From: Stentor coeruleus
Lineage: Eukaryota > Ciliophora > Heterotrichea > Heterotrichida > Stentoridae
Length of the DNA: 22,615 nt
Assembly: GCA_001970955.1 (NCBI GenBank)
Contig: MPUH01001157.1
Coordinates: forward strand, 1 to 22,615
Direction: 5' to 3'
The notes under the pieces are model-generated. The model saw nothing but the letters and a program-made list of their open reading frames with translations, did no database searches and was not told the DNA's origin. The first letter of the stretch is position 1. The number at the start of each line of letters is the position of its first letter. Made by a program: the position numbers and the translations under genes. Shown here in pieces: positions 11,601 through 18,743 of the stretch.

Positions 11601-12103
11601 TCTTCATAATGATCTCAGATTTAATACTTAAAAAAAAAATATCAAAAAATCCAATTGATCATTCAGCTAAGTCATTAGAATCTATACTCCCATCATTTAT
11701 TGCTTTAATATTCCTTCAAATAATCTCTGCACCTTGTTTTATCCTCAATACTCTCTACAACAAATCTAGAATTTGTTTATTTATTCAATATACCATATGG
11801 ATTTTATCACTTTTATTTAGTACAATAGGGATAATTATATGTGTTTTTATTAATTGCAACTCTTATTCAAAAAATTGGGCTAAAGAATTCTTCATAGTCT
11901 GGCCCTTTCAATTCGCCATTGAAATTTTGTATTCAATGATTATAAAAATTTTCATATATAAAATCAATAGAACAGTCCCTGTTGTTGATTTACAAGATAT
12001 ACCATCATCATCGTCTCAAAGGAAGGTCAAAAGCAAAATCAACCCAATTCATGACCCAGAACAAGATAGGCTTAAAGACCCATCAGCTCAATCAGAAATG
12101 TAG
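2682..12103 (+). CDS. Giant polycystin-1/REJ-like surface receptor, 12 exons, about 3,040 aa
   Basis: Exons: 2682-3344, 3360-3644, 3660-4538, 4554-4838, 4855-5151, 5167-5748, 5764-6051, 6067-6357, 6373-7248, 7264-7563, 7579-7878 and 7894-12103. All introns are phase 0, 15 nt (one of 16 nt). The last exon contains the N at 8567; dropping the 127-bp duplicate restores one frame. The start at 2682 (or 2691) gives a signal peptide (MNGLLFLIYSVQS). Residues 30-1680 form four super-units of Ig/filamin-like modules with motifs such as TNGEVxFxxL and SxGTF, then extra modules. Residues about 1873-1925 are Cys-rich (CYEC, CTC, CIC, CKQC). Next come a REJ-like region to about 2440, a GAIN-like region, a GPS-like motif near 2758 (CLTLRDNKTWEDSGC) and five membrane segments (about 2808-2996). 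HPLTSLFYQQPYQKRA before the second segment resembles the polycystin-1 HLWLSIF-type motif. I see no PLAT domain. Many Asn-glycosylation sites suit a cell-surface role. Ligand and signalling are unknown. Confidence 0.8.
2770..3960 (+). repeat. Super-unit 1 of giant gene (modules B1-C1-A1-A2)
   Basis: First of four tandem protein-coding units of about 1,190 bp. Module B1 carries a Cys pair (NCQGTF and SSCRN). C1 carries the pattern NQTTEITLTL followed by SPGIKTLYADCLGNFSKKI. A1 starts after the intron 3345-3359. A2 starts after the in-frame intron 3645-3659 with PQNTTSLFSIKIEMFSD. Boundaries at the outer edges are set by comparison with units 3 and 4 and are approximate. Confidence 0.65.
3645..3659 (+). 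other. Stop-free 15-nt intron in frame
   Basis: GTAATATATATTCAG lies exactly at the A1/A2 module joint, where sister joints have introns that contain stops. Retention would add VIYIQ without breaking the frame, so ORF finding alone misses it. Splicing leaves DP joined to PQNTT, matching the Pro-led module starts elsewhere (PIRTT, PNTIM, PENTT). Confidence 0.7.
3961..5151 (+). repeat. Super-unit 2 of giant gene (modules B2-C2-A3-A4)
   Basis: Second unit. B2 carries the Cys pair VYCPTVF and KGCSQ, and the motif YTEPYST that matches YAEPPST of unit 3. C2 has DTNKTISFNISL and GYYSKIIEILIQG. A3 begins after the intron 4539-4553 and A4 after the 16-nt intron 4839-4854. The A2/B2 joint has no intron, although the equivalent joints at 5152-5166 and 6358-6372 do. 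Confidence 0.65.
4839..4854 (+). other. 16-nt intron
   Basis: GTAAATTTATATATAG is the only 16-nt intron in this gene. Its removal joins exon 4554-4838 to 4855-5151 in phase 0 and gives the usual module start PNTIMSEFSVCVELFSD. The downstream reading frame requires the 16-nt length. Confidence 0.8.
5167..6357 (+). repeat. Super-unit 3 of giant gene (modules B3-C3-A5-A6)
   Basis: Third unit, exactly 1,191 bp from the exon start 5167 to the exon end 6357, bounded by introns on both sides. B3 has YAEPPST and the Cys pair RCSGNY and LQCYP. C3 has ETNKTITLDATI and NNYYSKMIEVVINGT. A5 (exon 5764-6051) and A6 (exon 6067-6357) follow. Confidence 0.75.
6052..6066 (+). other. Stop-free 15-nt intron in frame
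   Basis: GTAATGATTATACAG at the A5/A6 joint. Read through, it adds VMIIQ. Spliced, it places LYTSSYFNVEVILYND at the same module position as the other A-module starts. The exon before it is 288 nt, against 285 nt for two sister A exons. Confidence 0.68.
6373..7563 (+). repeat. Super-unit 4 of giant gene (modules B4-C4-A7-A8)
   Basis: Fourth unit, again exactly 1,191 bp from 6373 to 7563, the same length as unit 3. B4 has the Cys pair SICNYGTF and NTCNEI. C4 has FTNKTFTLFIAI and NEKYSTTMNVNVTGP. A7 is joined to C4 without an intron; A8 begins after the intron 7249-7263 with PLHSQSAFGVLCEIFYDE. Confidence 0.72.
7564..7578 (+). other. Stop-free 15-nt intron in frame
   Basis: GTAAGGATTATTCAG at the A8/A9 joint. 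Retention would add VRIIQ. Splicing leaves two flanking exons of exactly 300 nt (7264-7563 and 7579-7878), and the next module starts PMTILSNFSIHIEVYED, like its sisters. Confidence 0.72.
8442..8693. repeat. Direct repeat of 125 bp around single N (assembly overlap) inside giant gene
   Basis: Bases 8442-8566 and 8569-8693 match except for C at 8502 versus T at 8629 (a synonymous Cys codon change). The offset is 127, which shifts the frame by one and splits the gene into two apparent ORFs. Removing one copy joins the frames and gives a single Cys-rich segment. N is at 8567. Confidence 0.88.
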
Positions 12104-12298
12104 AGTTGATTAGATAAGTAATACTTTTTATTGAACTTTATATTAATATATTAAAAAAATTAATATGTCTCCAGATTAAACTATGAATAATTTTGGGTAG
12201 AAAATATGAGGTTAAATGCTTAGAACTTTATGTTGAATGTTTAAAATGGATATATTCAGGGTCAAAGGATAAAATTTGTGTCAAATATATCTTCATTA

Positions 12299-12802
12299 CA
12301 TTTTACAATAAAAAGTATTATTTTCTGTGTACTCAATATGACTTAATTATTTATATTTAATAGAAATACTAAAGTTAATATGATAAACTTGAGTTTTATT
12401 ATTACCTGGACCAAGTATAATTTTTCTAGTTTTTATATTCTATGAATAACCCCATAATTATGAATTGTTTAATATTTATAAGTTGATGAGAGTATGTTAT
12501 AAAATCTATAAACAGGAATTTTCTTTGATATTCAATGAACTTATTTTCTAAATATGGACCTAAAAGCTGAAGGGGTAAATAATTGTAATCTGGGATCTCG
12601 CTATAAGAGATGAGTTTTAGTACACCTTTATAATTTTTTAATGCTGTTAGGATATTTTTTTCATTTCCTAGTAGGGATTTTAAATCTGAAGTATCAACTT
12701 TTAGAGCTATGTAGGATAAGTCTTCGAGATCGAGAGTGAGGAATATTCGGCCACAGTTCCCTTGACCTATGAAATCGACTTTTTGAAAAGATTCCTGATG
12801 AT
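12299..12802 (-). pseudogene. Decayed casein kinase 1-like protein kinase
   Basis: Reading from about 12800 down to 12387, one frame gives kinase N-lobe features: a Gly loop FIGQGNCGRIF, the ATP Lys in YIALKVD, a helix-C Glu in LLGNEKNIL, and YNYLPLQLLGPYLENKF, a close match to the casein kinase 1 signature around DLLGPSLEDLF. The frame then breaks in the catalytic loop. HR and IK of HRDIK appear in a shifted frame with a base missing in the Asp codon, followed by ILGPGNNKTQVYHINF, where DFG has become NFS. A later stop precedes HIEYTENNTF, corresponding to the HIPYRENKSFT region. No start codon, no activation segment beyond this and no C-lobe are recognisable. No 15-nt GT..AG intron repairs the breaks. 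Sequencing error could explain one lesion but hardly all. Confidence 0.72.
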
Positions 12803-12849
12803 TATATCAATCATAGAATTATTATAGGAAAAGAGGGTATTTTTTTAGT

Positions 12850-13048
12850 TAGTGGGTTTGAAGGATGAAAAATTTGTGATGGGTTTTTAGATGGAAGGGA
12901 GTGATTTTTTTAAAAAATATCAATTGAAATTTCTTTAAAAAATTCCANTAGTGGGTTTGAAGGATGAAAAATTTGTGATGGTTTTTTTTAGATGGAAGGG
13001 AGTGATTTTTTTAAAAAATATCAATTGAAATTTCTTTAAAAAATTCCA
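12850..13048. repeat. Direct repeat of about 100 bp around single N (assembly overlap)
   Basis: Bases 12850-12947 and 12949-13048 are the same sequence apart from a G/T homopolymer difference (GGG plus five T versus GG plus eight T). N is at 12948. Non-coding. Confidence 0.82.
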
Positions 13049-13192
13049 TATCTTTTGGTGTTAATAAAATACTCTTTAACACATAAATTATTATCATTTT
13101 ATACTATCTAAAACCTTTANATATCTTTTGGTGTTAATAAAATACTCTTTAACACATAAATTATTATCATTTTATACTATCTAAAACCTTTA
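13048..13192. repeat. Direct repeat of 72 bp around single N (assembly overlap)
   Basis: Bases 13048-13119 and 13121-13192 are identical, with N at 13120. It directly follows the previous duplication, so two unmerged contig joins lie within 250 bp. Non-coding. Confidence 0.85.
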
Positions 13193-13348
13193 ACTTTCTT
13201 TAACTCCATCAATCATCTATTATCTGCATATTTATAACCGTAAAAAAAAATCATTATCTATCATCCAAACCACACAAATCCATTCCAAAAACCTCTTCCA
13301 ACTTTCCACTTCATCATCTTAAACCATAAAATTTCTATTCATTAATAA

Positions 13349-14788
13349 TCAAGCCCCCAAATTAACTTCAGAATCTGCCACACTCTTATCTCCAGCTTCT
13401 CCAACAAAAAATGGGTACAAATACTGACTCTCCAAATGTTCAATCAATTCCTTAAACCCAGAGCATTGATTTTCATTATTATTTTCCTTTGCAAACACAT
13501 CAAGTTTCAACACAAGCGGGTGTAAAAACGCCCCAACACTCAAAACCTAAATAATTTTTACTCCTGTTATAGAAAAAATTATCGTAATAGTCAACAAAAC
13601 ATCCCCATGTTCAAACTCATGTAAAGCTGTAGAAGCTAAAGCAAATGCAATAATCCCTTTTAACCCAGTCAAGCACATAAGGATTTGAAAACTTGGTCTT
13701 GCTTCTCCACCAAGAAAATTTAAAATCCATGAACATCCAATAACACTTGAACATCTAGCAAGAAAGATAATAATAAATATCAAAAATATCCCAGTAAATG
13801 TCATTTTACTATATAAAAAATACTTAAATGCTAAATTGAAACTAAAAAGACCCATACCTAAAAAAATAAAAACTAGGGTTTCAGCAGCATATGATATAAC
13901 TGAATAACATTTTCTTATCATTAACTGGGTATTTATTGTTAAATTTGGGGTTGTATAACGAGCCATGAATATACCACAAAATAGAATTGATACTGTCCCG
14001 TTCATACCTAATCCTTCAGAGATTAGATAAGATATCCAAGGACCAAATATCACTGCAGTAGCTTCAACATTTGACTGACTTTCAAAGCCAGACATTTTTT
14101 TAAGTATCCATGATATAAACAAAGCAATAACTCCGCCTATAACAAAACTCCCACAAAAAACCAATATAAAATGTGTCATCCCAGATAAAAAACTTCCCCC
14201 ATTACTAGATTCTAATGATGTTTCCAATATTGCCCTATACATGGATATAGATATCGCCCCATTAAAAAGCCCTTCTCCAAATATAATATTATATAAATTA
14301 TCATCAATCCTTTCTCTTTGTAATAATGGAAGTACTGATACAGGATCTGTTGATGATATAAAAATCCCAAAAGCAAAAGCTTCAGTCAAAGTTAGCTCCC
14401 AAGGGGCAATTTCATATATACTAATCATAAAACTTCCCCATGATATTATAATAGTAGATATAAATATTCCAATAAAAGCATATGTTGTAATTGCCCCAAA
14501 ATTCCCAAAGAAAATTTGTTTATCAATGTTATACCCGCTTTGGAAGATTATAGGAGGTAGTAAGACAAAAAGAACAAATTCAGAATTAAGCATTGTCACG
14601 TTTTGGATTTGGGCTGTCTCGCCAAACAGCTCGAGTAGAAGACCGAAAATCATCCCGAGGACTGTTGCTAGACCAGACTCGTGTAAGAATTCGATTTTTT
14701 TTTGTCGTAAAGCATTTCCCCCTATTATAGCCAGGAAGAGAATTAGTAAAAGAACTAGGATACCTCCGCTGATTGAGTCAGTGTACAT
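13349..14788 (-). CDS. Na+/H+ exchanger-like (CPA1/NHE) membrane protein without the transport Asp, 474 aa
   Basis: Exon 1 is 14788-13562 and exon 2 is 13546-13349, joined over the 15-nt intron 13547-13561 (GTAAAAATTATTTAG, minus strand). About 12 hydrophobic segments fill residues 1 to about 425. NHE motifs are clear: LLPPIIFQSGY, ISSTDPVSVLPLL near residue 148, GIFMARYTTPNLT, AETLVFIFLGMGLF and GLKGIIAFALAS. The catalytic motif FGESxLNDA reads FGEGLFNGA, so Asn176 is kept but the following Asp, which binds the cation and proton in this family, is Gly177 (GGG at 14258-14260). The conserved Arg of GLRG is Lys. The C-terminal tail is short (about 50 residues), without the long regulatory domain of animal NHE1. 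It may be a non-transporting paralogue, a sensor or a scaffold; that is inference. Confidence 0.88.
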
Positions 14789-14946
14789 ATTTGATTATTT
14801 AAATATTGAAATTGTGAGTAAATATATAGAAAAAATTATTAGAATTGTGCTTTTCAAAGATTTTTTGCTTTGGAGGATAGAAATTTGAGATAAGAGTTTT
14901 TAACATAAAAAATAATAACCCAACCCCAACTTATAAACTTCCAAAT

Positions 14947-16457
14947 TTAATTATTCTTATATAAAATCTTGATAGTCTTCCTCAAACACTCAGCAGCAAT
15001 CCTAACCTCTTCCCCATCAACATTTTTTCTACCTAGCCCTTACCTTATCTTAGTATTTTCCACAATCTCAATAGTCCTATTAATATTCTCTAAAGCTTCT
15101 TCTAAAGGACTTGGTATAATACTTTTCCCCAAAACCTGAGAATTTTCTTGTGTGTTTTTCCCAGTAATAAAACTAAAAATCTTAGGTAAAATTNTCTCAA
15201 TAGTCCTATTAATATTCTCTAAAGCTTCTTCTAAAGGACTTGGTATAATACTTTTCCCTAAAACCTGAGAATTTTCTTGTGTGTTTTTCCCAGTAATAAA
15301 ACTAAAAATCTTAGGTAAAATCCCATCATTAACCCTAGGACTATGATAAATCTGATACTTTTTCCCAGCTTGAGTCTTAAAATAATAAACAGCTAATTCA
15401 ACTAATTGATATATATTCTCAATAATCAAAGGTTTCATAAGAGTTTGTAATAATTCTGATGATGAGTTCTTAAGCACTATATAAACAATACACAAGTCTC
15501 TAGATTTCACTAAAACCGCTATACAAAAATAATCCACAACTTCCAATTCTGTACTTCCAATTGGGTTTAAGGAAAAAATGACATCCCAAATATACCCAAT
15601 TTCTGTTATAGGGAATTCTCGACAAAGTAAACATCTAAGCCATCTAAGCAAAAATAGTTGTGGCTCGTATTTATGTTTAAAAATATGCTGATAAAGGTCA
15701 TTATCCACATTAGCTAAAATTCTATGAAATATATAATGGCATCTTCTTATACTTATAGCTAAATCTTCTTCTCTACTTCTATCAATAGTAGGTATTTCTG
15801 ATAATGAATCATGTTTGATTTTTATATAATCCACATTTTCATAAAATTTCCCTAAACCTAATTCTATAAGTTTATCAAATATCATATAAGCATCAGGCTC
15901 AATATGTTCCCAACTTGATAAAGAATCTATAGTTTCTTCTTCTATTAATCCATAATATACAATAACAGCAACTATTTCATTCATTCCTTGTTTATATCCT
16001 AGATTATTGTTCATTGACCATACAAAAAGGATATTTTCAACTATGGTTTTATGTTGTTCTTGGCGAAAAAAGTCAAGTTTCTGGAAGGTTCGATTCACAT
16101 CCAAACGGATATTCTTACGGATTTCTTGGTTTTTAAAATGTGTAAACCAAGGGTTCTCTAGTTAATTTTTACTTTTAAGTCTTGGGATAATGGGTTGAAT
16201 ATTTTTGGGTCGAGGTTTGATGGGGTTTTTGGTTCGAGATTTTCCTTTTTGCCATAATAAACTTCACGCATCTGCCAAGATTGTTGGATTTGCTGGTCGT
16301 GACTGCCTGTAAGAATATTCAACATGATCCGCCAAGCAATAATCCTTTTATTTACAAGTCCTTTAAATGCCATTTCTTCTAGCTCTGACCTTGTAATATC
16401 AACATACCACATAGTATTTATTATAATATTGATTTGTGTTATTAATAATTTTTCCAT
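14947..16457 (-). CDS. TBC-domain Rab GTPase-activating protein, 4 exons, about 444 aa
   Basis: Exons on the minus strand: 16457-16173, 16155-15492, 15476-15044 and 15028-14947. The third contains a 129-bp assembly duplicate (15066-15194), to be dropped. The TBC domain starts around FKGLVNKRIIAWRIML and continues NPLSQDLK|NPWFTHFKNQEIR, LDVNRTFQKLDFF, GYKQGMNEIVAVIVYYG, then RDL|LLKNSSSELLQTLMKP. Both catalytic fingers are present: Arg in DVNRT (about residue 117) and Gln in YKQG (about residue 151). It should therefore accelerate GTP hydrolysis on a Rab in membrane traffic. The arrangement is closest to TBC1D5, a retromer-linked GAP, but that is a resemblance only. The start codon lies 1 nt after the stop of the upstream gene; an alternative ATG 15 nt earlier would overlap it. 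The last exon adds NVDGEEVRIAAECLRKTIK. Confidence 0.82.
15029..15043 (-). other. 15-nt intron at the end of the TBC gene
   Basis: GTAAGGGCTAGGTAG on the minus strand. Reading through gives an immediate stop (TAA of GGTAAG). Splicing extends the protein by 27 residues, which read as a plausible amphipathic C-terminus (EEVRIAAECLRKTIKILYKN) and end at TAA 14947-14949. Confidence 0.75.
15066..15321. repeat. Direct repeat of 127 bp around single N (assembly overlap) inside TBC gene
   Basis: Bases 15066-15192 and 15195-15321 match except for C at 15130 versus T at 15259. The offset of 129 is a multiple of three, so translation shows a false 43-residue tandem repeat containing FSFITGKNTQENSQ. N is at 15194. 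Confidence 0.86.
15477..15491 (-). other. Stop-free 15-nt intron in frame, TBC gene
   Basis: GTATTGTTTATATAG on the minus strand, phase 1. Retained, it reads RDLCIVYIVLKN. Spliced, it gives VKSRDLLLKNSSSELLQTLM, which fits the RDxLLxxDxxxxLQxLM pattern of TBC1D5-type proteins much better. Confidence 0.7.
16156..16172 (-). other. Apparent 17-nt intron with AGAG acceptor, TBC gene
   Basis: GTAAAAATTAACTAGAG on the minus strand. Using the first AG (15 nt) throws the frame off and hits a stop about 20 codons on. Using the second AG (17 nt) joins LSQDLK to NPWFTHFKNQE in frame, the expected TBC sequence. Either an unusual intron length or a 2-base sequence error. Confidence 0.6.
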
Positions 16458-16458
16458 T

Positions 16459-18063
16459 TTAATCTTCGTCATTAAAGTGCATTTTTCCACCAAAGAATCT
16501 TGATGCTTTATTAACCATTCTATCAATTTCTGATATTGCATCAAGGGGCATTGGATACCTACTCCTGATCATAAGGATTTTTTTTATAAGAATTTTTATT
16601 TCTTGTTTTAATTCTAGTTGAAGTTCACAAGCACGCTCTTCTGATACTGCTAGTTCTAGTTTAACGTTTTTTAAATGTAGAAGAAGATGCTCGCCTACAA
16701 CTCTGGCCCGGTCTCGTTGGTTTTTTAGTTTTCCTAATGCAATTTTTAATTCTCCTAGTTGTTTTTCTAGGTTTTCTGTTTTTTCAAGGCTGTACCTTTG
16801 TTCGTAGGCTGAAAGGTTTGAGAAATTACTTGGGGAACGGAGCTCGTATTCTATACGACAAGATACTAAATGGTCAACTAATTTAGTTGTTGAAATATAG
16901 TATTTGCATATTTCACATTCAACCATACCTGGAGAGTTTTTTTCACTTTTTCTTGATTTTTGGTCACATTCCTGAGAATCTAGTTCCCTGGGCTGTAGCC
17001 CAGGGCTATTTTCTGCTGGCTGAAATGCTGTTCTAGACCTCCCATGCTTAGAATTCGGTGTGTGTACTGGAGGTTTACTAGTCCCTTCCGCCTCAACTCT
17101 AAGATCCCCAATAGTTTTTTTCAGTTTGATTATCTCAGCATCCCTCTCAAAAATAACCCCATTCAAAATCCCTTCCTGCTTACAAAAACTCTGTATCTGC
17201 AAATCCTTCTGCCTAATCCCTTCCTTAAGTTTCTGTTCATTTTTTTCCAAATTTTTAATTAACTTGACAAAAGCTGAATATTGTGCCATAGTTTCTAAAG
17301 AAAAACTTTCAGGGTTTGATAAATACGACTTCAAATTTTTACAAGCCTCAATGGCTAAACTTTGCGAGTTCTGTAGTTCATCTAATTTATTCCCAGTTGT
17401 ATTAAACATTTCTTCCAATTCCTCACTAAGATATCCCTGACTAAGTTTAACAATTTTCCCATACTGATCATCAATAATTTTTTGTAAACCTACCTTTTCA
17501 CTATCATAAATCCTTCTTAAATCCTCAAGATTTTTATTACAATTTTCTCTTAACTGCAACAATTCTTCATCGTAATTAAATTTCTGCTGGTCAATCATTT
17601 GTTTAAGTTTTCCTATCTCCGTGTTTAGTTTTTCAATAGTATTTTCAGCATTTTCTTTTTCTTTAAGCTGGCTTTGAAGTCTGTTTTTTTCTTCCTGAAC
17701 TTTGAGAATTTCAAATTTCAGCTGGTTTTGGTTTTCTTCGTTTCTGGCTTGAATACGTTTAAGGTTTTCTTCTAGATTTGTGTTTGTGTGAGAAAGATCG
17801 TCTATTTTCCTTTCATATGTTTGGATTATTTGCCGTTGTTTGGTTTCTAAAATTTTTAGTTCTTGACTGTGATTTTCTTTTAAGACTTTTAGGTCTTCGG
17901 AGGAAGTTGAAGACTCAGATGGGTTACTGAAGGATTTTAGCATAGATTCGTACATTGACTTCATTTGAATTTCACGACATTTGGCATCATCAAGCTCTAA
18001 CTGCAAGAACTCGATTTGTTGTTTTAACAGAAAAGGGTCGTCCATATTATAGTTATAAAACAT
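16459..18063 (-). CDS. Coiled-coil protein with a C2HC zinc finger, 534 aa
   Basis: A single uninterrupted frame from ATG 18063 (MFYNYN; a second Met six codons later, MDDPFLLKQQ, is an equally good start) to TAA 16459-16461. Residues about 10-330 are strongly coiled-coil (heptads, many Glu, Lys, Gln and Leu). Residues about 334-378 form a polar Ser/Pro-rich linker. A C2HC finger follows: Cys383, Cys386, His398 and Cys402 in CEICKYYISTTKLVDHLVSC. A second coiled coil covers about 425-505. Such fingers next to coiled coils are common in ciliate cytoskeletal and basal-body proteins, but no specific function can be assigned. It runs directly into the TBC gene on the same strand with a 1-nt gap. 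Confidence 0.82.
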   Translation of the reverse strand: MFYNYNMDDPFLLKQQIEFLQLELDDAKCREIQMKSMYESMLKSFSNPSESSTSSEDLKVLKENHSQELKILETKQRQIIQTYERKIDDLSHTNTNLEENLKRIQARNEENQNQLKFEILKVQEEKNRLQSQLKEKENAENTIEKLNTEIGKLKQMIDQQKFNYDEELLQLRENCNKNLEDLRRIYDSEKVGLQKIIDDQYGKIVKLSQGYLSEELEEMFNTTGNKLDELQNSQSLAIEACKNLKSYLSNPESFSLETMAQYSAFVKLIKNLEKNEQKLKEGIRQKDLQIQSFCKQEGILNGVIFERDAEIIKLKKTIGDLRVEAEGTSKPPVHTPNSKHGRSRTAFQPAENSPGLQPRELDSQECDQKSRKSEKNSPGMVECEICKYYISTTKLVDHLVSCRIEYELRSPSNFSNLSAYEQRYSLEKTENLEKQLGELKIALGKLKNQRDRARVVGEHLLLHLKNVKLELAVSEERACELQLELKQEIKILIKKILMIRSRYPMPLDAISEIDRMVNKASRFFGGKMHFNDED

Positions 18064-18139
18064 CTACCTCATATATTTTAAATACAGTTTTTCATACACT
18101 TATTAAGAATCCTATATAAGAAGTTTGTGCATTAGCTAA

Positions 18140-18523
18140 CTACTTAGAGAGTAGAAGACTTGCTCCTAGTAACCCCACGTATTTCATTAGCGATATCAAA
18201 GCACCAAATTGTTCAGTCATATCAAGCGTCGGGACATATGGGATTCCTTGAAGAAGAATATTCGCAATAACTACTGTTTGAACAAGACATGGGGCATGAG
18301 ATTTTTCTAATAACAAAGCAACAGCTGTGAGCATTGACAGAACACCAACAAAGACATTCAGATGGAGATTGCTAAGGACAACTAAATACTTTGAATAGAA
18401 CTTCAGAGACTTTAGTAAGATATCAGATGGATAAGCACAGTTTAGAATGCCAAGGCCTATGAAAACTACTGCTAAGAGAATTCTTCCAGATTTTTGGCAC
18501 ATTTTATTACTACCATTATTCAA
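18140..18523 (-). CDS. Small four-helix membrane protein, DoxX-like, 127 aa
   Basis: ATG at 18523, stop at 18140. Four hydrophobic segments: about 15-34 (ILLAVVFIGLGILNCAY), 44-72, 80-97 (VQTVVIANILLQGIPYV) and 107-126 (LISLMKYVGLLGASLLLS). The opening GRILLAVVFIGLGILN and the ending KYVGLLGASLLL resemble the DoxX/SURF4-like family of four-helix proteins, and the size agrees. Biochemical roles in that family vary, so none is given. It lies 76 bp upstream of the coiled-coil gene on the same strand. The family link rests on pattern only. Confidence 0.68.
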   Translation of the reverse strand: MNNGSNKMCQKSGRILLAVVFIGLGILNCAYPSDILLKSLKFYSKYLVVLSNLHLNVFVGVLSMLTAVALLLEKSHAPCLVQTVVIANILLQGIPYVPTLDMTEQFGALISLMKYVGLLGASLLLSK

Positions 18524-18743
18524 AGAATAAATTCTATATCCTAATGTCTGTTTATTATAAAATTTGGCAGAACTTTTTGATTGAGTTTAATGAAGATGTA
18601 GATAAAATATAGCTAAATTCATGATTTTTTTAGTATAATATGATAAGAAATATAAGTTTTTTTACCTAAAAATACATAAATAAAAAATAATACCCTTTTG
18701 AGAATCTAAAAATATATGATTATTTTAAACCTAATAATAATTA

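Larger units (their letters stand above)
12104..13348. other. Intergenic stretch with kinase relic and two assembly duplications
   Basis: No intact gene seen. The 3' flank of the giant gene (12104 to about 12298) is G-richer than C on the + strand. A decayed casein-kinase-like gene lies at 12299-12802 on the minus strand. Two N's with duplicated flanks follow. The last part, 13193-13348, is almost G-free on the + strand (about 41 C, 2 G by hand count) and flanks the exchanger's 3' end. Confidence 0.6.

Noticed and set aside
14241-14888. 215-aa + strand ORF
   Set aside because: Antisense to the exchanger, whose motifs and hydrophobic segments are clear; a shadow frame.
15066-15321. Tandem 43-residue repeat in the TBC protein
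   Set aside because: The repeat is interrupted by an N and matches the assembly-overlap pattern seen at four other sites.
17044-17440. Two overlapping + strand ORFs
   Set aside because: Antisense shadows of the coiled-coil gene.
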